A program made the translations under genes and the position numbers. From positions 2,132-7,591 of the forward strand of contig NVSA01000076.1 of NCBI GenBank assembly GCA_002401045.1: a DNA stretch of 5,460 nt. The letters run 5' to 3'. Numbering within the stretch: the first letter of the stretch is position 1; every line of letters starts with the position of its first letter. The DNA is from Paracoccaceae bacterium (GTDB lineage Bacteria; Pseudomonadota; Alphaproteobacteria; Rhodobacterales; Rhodobacteraceae). Shown piece after piece: positions 4,058-5,460 of the stretch. The notes beneath the pieces were generated by a model. That model saw only the letters and a program-made list of their open reading frames with translations, ran no database searches and was not told the origin of the DNA.

Positions 4058-5460
4058 ATGGAACAAAATACAAGTATACTATCCTCCTTGGTACAAGGCG
4101 ATCCGTTGAGTAAAAAAACCAACGGGGGGAGTCTTTTGCAAGCAGAAGAGATTTCTGCACAGTTTGGGGAAATAATGGGCAACGCATTACAAGCCACGCA
4201 GACACAGTTGCTGGGGGAGGCACCGTTAGCGTTAGAGCAAAACACGGCTCTATATAGCCTGGAACAGCAAATAACAGAACTGTCGGCCGAGACCGAGGGC
4301 ATATTAATCGATGCTGACCCTGCAGCAGTCGACGATATACTCGCAGATGCCGTCACACAATTATGGGGGTTAATTGAAAATTTTGATATCCGAAACGAGA
4401 CCCAATACGTGTCAGAAATATCTACGCATTTAGCAAAAGCGGTATCGGATACACCAGCGACACCGAATGCCGTTCAATTATTATCAGCCGCCTTCACACA
4501 GCCAACGAATGTATTGACTGCGGGCACGGTGGTCGTGGCAAACGCTCCCATAGAGACAGGTCGCGAGACGCTGCAATCGCTTGTTTTTCTACAGCCACAA
4601 GCCCCAACAAGAGACGCCTCTCTTTTTGCAAATGTCAGCAATTTATTGCAAACCTTACAGCCTTCGACGCAGAATGCTCAAAGCCTTAGCGCCGCCTCAC
4701 AAGCAGTTCCAAATATGTCTGCCTTAGACAGCACTGAACTTATGCCTAAGGCTATTTCTGATTGGGCGCAGAATATCCAGCAACTTACCGTAGAAGCTCC
4801 TTTAAAAGGATCGACTTTGGAAAGTACCGTTGCGGGGCAAGTGGTGACTGAATTGTCTGGCGCAAACAATGTGGTTAACGCAAGCACACTACAGCAGCCT
4901 GCACAGGGTAGTGTAAAAGCCAAAGTTAAAGACCTTTTGACATTTTCTGCCCAGAGTATTGCTTCAAGTCCAAATGCGCCTGTTAGTACCGATGATATTT
5001 TCAACCTATTGCCGCAAACGAGAAGCGAGCTTCAAAACGTCAGCATCACGGCGCTGCCTGAGCAAGCCCGTCCAGCCAAAAGTTTCAGCCAAAATGTTGC
5101 CAGTCAGTTGCAAGGTAAACTATCGAGCGAAGGTATTACGCGGATTGAGCTTGCGCCACGCGGTTTGGGAAATATTCTCATAGAATTGCAAACAAAAGAA
5201 ACCGGTGAGATCCAAATCATTGTAAAGGCAGAAAACCCCGCAGTTTTACATGCTTTGCGCACCGATCGTGACGCCCTGCTTTCAGCGTTGCCAAACAACA
5301 TTTCTGCTCAGGATGGTATTGACCTAGAATTTGAAGAATTCAATGAAGGGCAATTCGATCGTGACAAAGATACGCTGAACCTAATGGATCAGGTCGCACA
5401 ATCAGAAAATGAAGATGTTGAGGATTCCACTAATCCCGCCTCCATATCAAGGCAAATCCT
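4058..5460 (+). CDS. fliK: Flagellar hook-length control protein FliK (3' end cut by window edge)
   Basis: FliK is the secreted molecular ruler that measures the growing hook and switches the export gate FlhB from rod/hook to filament substrates. The frame is open from ATG 4058 to the window end (467 full codons) with no stop. GGA (4047-4049) upstream is a modest ribosome site, and the gap from the sigma-factor stop is 12 bp, implying co-transcription. Residues 1 to about 340 are low-complexity, rich in Gln, Ser, Thr, Ala and Asn and without Cys, as expected for the poorly conserved, extended ruler part. Residues about 342-428 are the conserved hook-length control C-terminal domain: SFSQNVASQLQGKL, ITRIELAPRGLGNILIEL (360-377), then IQIIVKAENPAVLHALRTDR and ALLSALP. 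The RIELAPRGLGNILIEL core corresponds to the family's L-x-P-x-x-L-G-x-x-x-V/I motif. An acidic tail (EDVED) follows. The C-terminus lies beyond the edge. The N-terminal part alone would not be identifiable. Confidence 0.9.
   Translation, partial: MEQNTSILSSLVQGDPLSKKTNGGSLLQAEEISAQFGEIMGNALQATQTQLLGEAPLALEQNTALYSLEQQITELSAETEGILIDADPAAVDDILADAVTQLWGLIENFDIRNETQYVSEISTHLAKAVSDTPATPNAVQLLSAAFTQPTNVLTAGTVVVANAPIETGRETLQSLVFLQPQAPTRDASLFANVSNLLQTLQPSTQNAQSLSAASQAVPNMSALDSTELMPKAISDWAQNIQQLTVEAPLKGSTLESTVAGQVVTELSGANNVVNASTLQQPAQGSVKAKVKDLLTFSAQSIASSPNAPVSTDDIFNLLPQTRSELQNVSITALPEQARPAKSFSQNVASQLQGKLSSEGITRIELAPRGLGNILIELQTKETGEIQIIVKAENPAVLHALRTDRDALLSALPNNISAQDGIDLEFEEFNEGQFDRDKDTLNLMDQVAQSENEDVEDSTNPASISRQI

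Noticed and set aside
4042..5004. Minus-strand frames of 104 and 108 codons, rich in Ser, Ala and Cys
   Set aside because: They are shadows of the low-complexity fliK frame on the plus strand, which is continuous and ends in a conserved domain.
1..5460. CRISPR arrays, tRNA or rRNA genes, insertion sequences, attachment sites
   Set aside because: No regularly spaced long repeats, tRNA-like cloverleaf segments, transposase fragments or flanking terminal inverted repeats were seen on either strand.

Overview
The window is part of a chromosomal-type flagellar gene cluster from an alphaproteobacterium, most likely a marine Rhodobacterales (Roseobacter-type) or a relative of moderately low GC. This placement is inferred from two things: a clear flagellar P-ring protein FlgI and a FliK-type hook-length control protein flank the window, and a winged-helix regulator closely resembling the DNA-binding domain of the alphaproteobacterial cell-cycle regulator CtrA lies between them. 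Genus cannot be decided from the sequence.

Layout. Positions 1-971 (minus strand) carry flgI, cut by the left edge, with a signal peptide and a likely GTG start. A short divergent intergenic region (about 972-1157) follows. At 1158-1895 (plus) is an atypical response regulator whose receiver has lost the phospho-acceptor Asp and the conserved Lys but which keeps an intact CtrA-like winged helix. Positions 1896-2421 are a long, very AT-rich, gene-free stretch. It holds a perfect CtrA-type box (TTAA-N7-TTAA), a TTAA-ended dyad and a set of helically phased TATAT repeats. At 2422-3174 (plus) is an unrecognised 250-residue protein. Another AT-rich gap (3175-3295) contains a TTAA ladder, a plausible promoter and a strong 13-bp-arm hairpin directly before the next start. 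At 3296-4045 (plus) is a divergent sigma-70-family sigma factor with conserved regions 2 and 4, a shortened middle, and changed residues in the -10-recognition helix. Only 12 bp later fliK starts (4058, runs off the right edge), so the sigma factor and fliK are probably co-transcribed.

How it may fit together (inference). Two probable transcription regulators (a phosphorylation-independent CtrA-like factor and a specialised sigma factor) and one uncharacterised protein sit together, all on the plus strand, between structural and export genes of the flagellum. This looks like a lineage-specific regulatory island controlling flagellar gene expression, itself plausibly under CtrA. The unrecognised protein and the sigma factor are the parts most likely to be undescribed. 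No RNA genes, CRISPR arrays, insertion sequences or clear rho-independent terminators were found.
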